Origin: an uncultured Cellvibrio sp.
Lineage (GTDB): Bacteria > Pseudomonadota > Gammaproteobacteria > Pseudomonadales > Cellvibrionaceae
Direction: 5' to 3'
DNA length: 64,000 bases
Assembly: GCA_937958105.1 (NCBI GenBank)
Contig: CALFXJ010000035.1
Location: 19,765 to 83,764, forward strand
Under the pieces are notes generated by a model that worked only from the letters and a program-made list of their open reading frames with translations, made no database searches and was not told the DNA's origin. Shown piece by piece: positions 62,613 to 64,000 of the stretch. Each line of letters begins with the position of its first letter. Position 1 is the first letter of the stretch. The translations under genes and the position numbers were made by a program.

Positions 62613-62855
62613 TCAATACTCGGATAACGCCTCAATCAAATCCTGTTTACTCATCCTTGCGGCATTTTCAATGCCGAATTCCTGAGCTTTCTGATCCAGG
62701 TCGTAACGCGACCACTTTTCATACCGTGAGAACTTATGCTGCCGGGCCGATGCAGGGCCAGCCTTCACGGAAAACTTTTTGCGATACATGCGTTGCATCC
62801 GCTGTGATTTATAATTGTCAGCATCGTCAAGATAGCTTTGATAGTGAACAGCCAT
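62613..62855 (-). CDS. Small protein with Rho_N/SAP-like C terminus
   Basis: The 80-residue basic protein starts at ATG 62855 behind AGGAG. Its last 35 residues (WSRYDLDQKAQEFGIENAAR then MSKQDLIEALSEY) resemble the Rho N-terminal or SAP-type helix-extended-helix fold that binds nucleic acid. The N-terminal half is rich in Tyr, Arg and Lys. It lies just downstream of the SDR gene on the same strand. Such pairs of stress-type SDR and small basic proteins occur in general stress regulons, but regulation here is not shown. Confidence 0.75.
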   Translation of the reverse strand: MAVHYQSYLDDADNYKSQRMQRMYRKKFSVKAGPASARQHKFSRYEKWSRYDLDQKAQEFGIENAARMSKQDLIEALSEY

Positions 62856-62905
62856 TTAACATCTCCTGGATTATTATCGTGTTGATCAGTGAAGGTGATG
62901 GGCGA

Positions 62906-63787
62906 TCAGAGCTGGCGCCGCCCACCGGTAACACCAAATATTTCGCCCGTGATATAGCTGGCATCCTCGGAAGCCAGGAAGACATAGAGAGGCGCCAGTT
63001 CCGCCGGTTGTGCGGGCCGTTCGAACAGCGTATTCGAGCCAAAGCTCTTCACTCTTTCCTGGGGCATGGTCGAAGGTATCAATGGAGTCCACACCGGCCC
63101 CGGTGCCACCGCGTTAACGCGCACGCCTTTCTTGATGGCTTCTTCTGCCAGCGATAAGGTGAAATTGGCAATCGCGGCCTTGGTCGCGGCGTAAGGGGCA
63201 AGGTTGGCGCTGGGCGCAAAGGCCTGAATGGACGTGGTATTGATGATGGAGCCGCCGGGGGAAATGAACTTCAGCGCGTACCGTGAAAAGAAAAAGAAGG
63301 ATTCAATATTGGTGCGGAAGGTGTAGTCGATGTCTTCGTCAGGAATTTCTTCGATAGAGTCGTAAACCTTCTGAAATGCTGCGTTGTTGATCAGAATATC
63401 CAAGCGACCAAAACGGGACACACATTGATCAATCACCGCTTCGCAGGCTCTCCGATCAGTCTGGTCCATCCTGATGGACAAGGCCTCAACACCGCACTCC
63501 TTGATCAGACGCTCGGTTTCCTGTGCATCTTTGTCTTCTTCCAGATAAGTAAAAGCAACATGAGCACCCTCGTGCGCATAAGCCACCGCAATCGCCCGGC
63601 CTATACCACTGTCACCACCGGTGATGATGGCTACAGCACCGTTCAGTCTGTTGTTGCCCTGATAAGAATTTTCCCCATGGTCTGCCTGAGGACTCATTTC
63701 TTTTTCTGATCCGGGAATTGGCTGAGGCTTTGAAGAAAATTCGGGCTTAGGATATTTGGTGCGCGGATCGATAAATACACTATTCAT
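62906..63787 (-). CDS. SDR family oxidoreductase (YghA-like)
   Basis: The 293-residue protein, from ATG 63787 with GGAG upstream, is a classical short-chain dehydrogenase with an N-terminal extension. It has the cofactor loop AIITGGDSGIGRAIAVA, LDILINNAAFQ, the catalytic serine in SIINTTSIQAF and the YxxxK motif APYAATKAAIANF, then NAVAPGPVWTPLIP. The N-terminal extension (PKPEFSSKPQPIPGSEKEM) is typical of the YghA/YhdF group. Longer frames upstream lack a better ribosome site. Confidence 0.92.
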   Translation of the reverse strand: MNSVFIDPRTKYPKPEFSSKPQPIPGSEKEMSPQADHGENSYQGNNRLNGAVAIITGGDSGIGRAIAVAYAHEGAHVAFTYLEEDKDAQETERLIKECGVEALSIRMDQTDRRACEAVIDQCVSRFGRLDILINNAAFQKVYDSIEEIPDEDIDYTFRTNIESFFFFSRYALKFISPGGSIINTTSIQAFAPSANLAPYAATKAAIANFTLSLAEEAIKKGVRVNAVAPGPVWTPLIPSTMPQERVKSFGSNTLFERPAQPAELAPLYVFLASEDASYITGEIFGVTGGRRQL

Positions 63788-63945
63788 AGACGTCTCCATA
63801 AGGATCATCGCCGGTTTACCTTGTAAACCTTGCAATGAAATTTTTCGCTCTTACAGGATTTGGCATCGCTGACAGCAGTTTGTGCTTCCTGACTTATTGT
63901 TGTTCTAATCCAGCAAAAACCAGTCCATTCCCACCGGAAAGATTA

Positions 63946-63981
63946 GTAGGTCGGATTAGCCGCGCAGCGGCGTAATCCGAC
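63946..63981. repeat. REP-like palindromic element
   Basis: GTAG is followed by GTCGGATTAGCCGC, loop GCA, and GCGGC-G-TAATCCGAC, a 14-base-pair imperfect hairpin with one bulge. This is the layout of repetitive extragenic palindromes mobilised by RAYT transposases, with the tetranucleotide head GTAG. Only one copy lies in the window. Confidence 0.7.
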
Positions 63982-64000
63982 GTTGATGTGGAGGAGCCAA

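Noticed and set aside
1..64000. CRISPR array, insertion sequence or prophage
   Set aside because: I saw no regularly spaced repeats, transposase, integrase or phage structural genes in the window.

Overview
The window looks like chromosomal DNA of a plant-polysaccharide-degrading gammaproteobacterium, most likely Cellvibrio or a close relative (Cellvibrionaceae). The grounds are a secreted glucuronoyl esterase built as CBM60–CBM10–serine linker–CE15, a lipoprotein GH26 mannanase with a serine-rich linker, the smc–zipA–ligA gene order, and a System I cytochrome c maturation cluster. The assignment rests on architecture and recognised motifs; no database search was run. I see no insertion sequence, integrase, rRNA or CRISPR array.

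Layout. 1–6028: cytochrome c maturation genes ccmC (partial), D, E, F, G, H and I. The cluster is interrupted between ccmG and ccmH by an unannotated 47-codon membrane ORF and by convergently read tRNA-Val and tRNA-Asp. 6345–15692: housekeeping block smc, zipA, ligA, an SLT-like lipoprotein, a hypothetical gene, hemB and a small DUF3012 protein. 15677–22897: a complete four-gene Wadjet/MksBEFG-type SMC plasmid-defence locus (jetA, jetB, jetC, jetD), followed in the same direction by a DUF815 ATPase and a PatB/MalY-type C–S lyase. 25094–32103: a secreted beta-helix protein, an SOS-controlled pair (radical SAM protein plus DUF4130 protein behind an excellent LexA box), a DUF418 membrane protein, and the CE15 esterase on the minus strand. 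32359–36614 (minus strand): copA behind a CueR-type promoter, rnk, and the GH26 mannanase with two LacI-like palindromes upstream. 36856–45610: rimO, a DUF748/OmpA-like protein, a small acetyltransferase, a membrane-anchored glutaredoxin, a membrane protein, a response regulator with a transmembrane segment, and a stand-alone SIR2-like protein. 45769–53155: a ScsB/DsbD-like reductase with a periplasmic thioredoxin-fold partner, a small membrane-anchored protein, a fused SecDF, a VOC protein and an unknown secreted/membrane protein. 53169–62001: a divergent glycogen cluster (glgB-glgA leftward; glgC, GH57, malQ rightward) whose two leaders both carry terminator-like hairpins. 62096 to the end: a PilZ protein, a small Rho_N-like protein, an SDR oxidoreductase and a REP-like palindrome at the right edge.

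How the genes work together. CcmC–I export and attach haem to apocytochromes, and hemB supplies porphobilinogen for that haem. SMC with ZipA and LigA serves chromosome and division housekeeping, while JetABCD is a second, specialised SMC machine predicted to extrude and cut small circular DNA. The glycogen genes make ADP-glucose (GlgC), elongate (GlgA), branch (GlgB) and remodel (GH57, MalQ) the polymer. The CE15 and GH26 enzymes act outside the cell on glucuronoxylan–lignin esters and mannan.

The most noteworthy items are the Wadjet locus with its low-GC jetD and structured jetB–jetC gap plus the adjoining DUF815 ATPase, the SOS-regulated radical SAM/DUF4130 pair, the paired leader terminators in the glycogen region, the membrane-tethered receiver protein, the stand-alone SIR2-like gene, and the extra fused SecDF behind a palindromic operator candidate.
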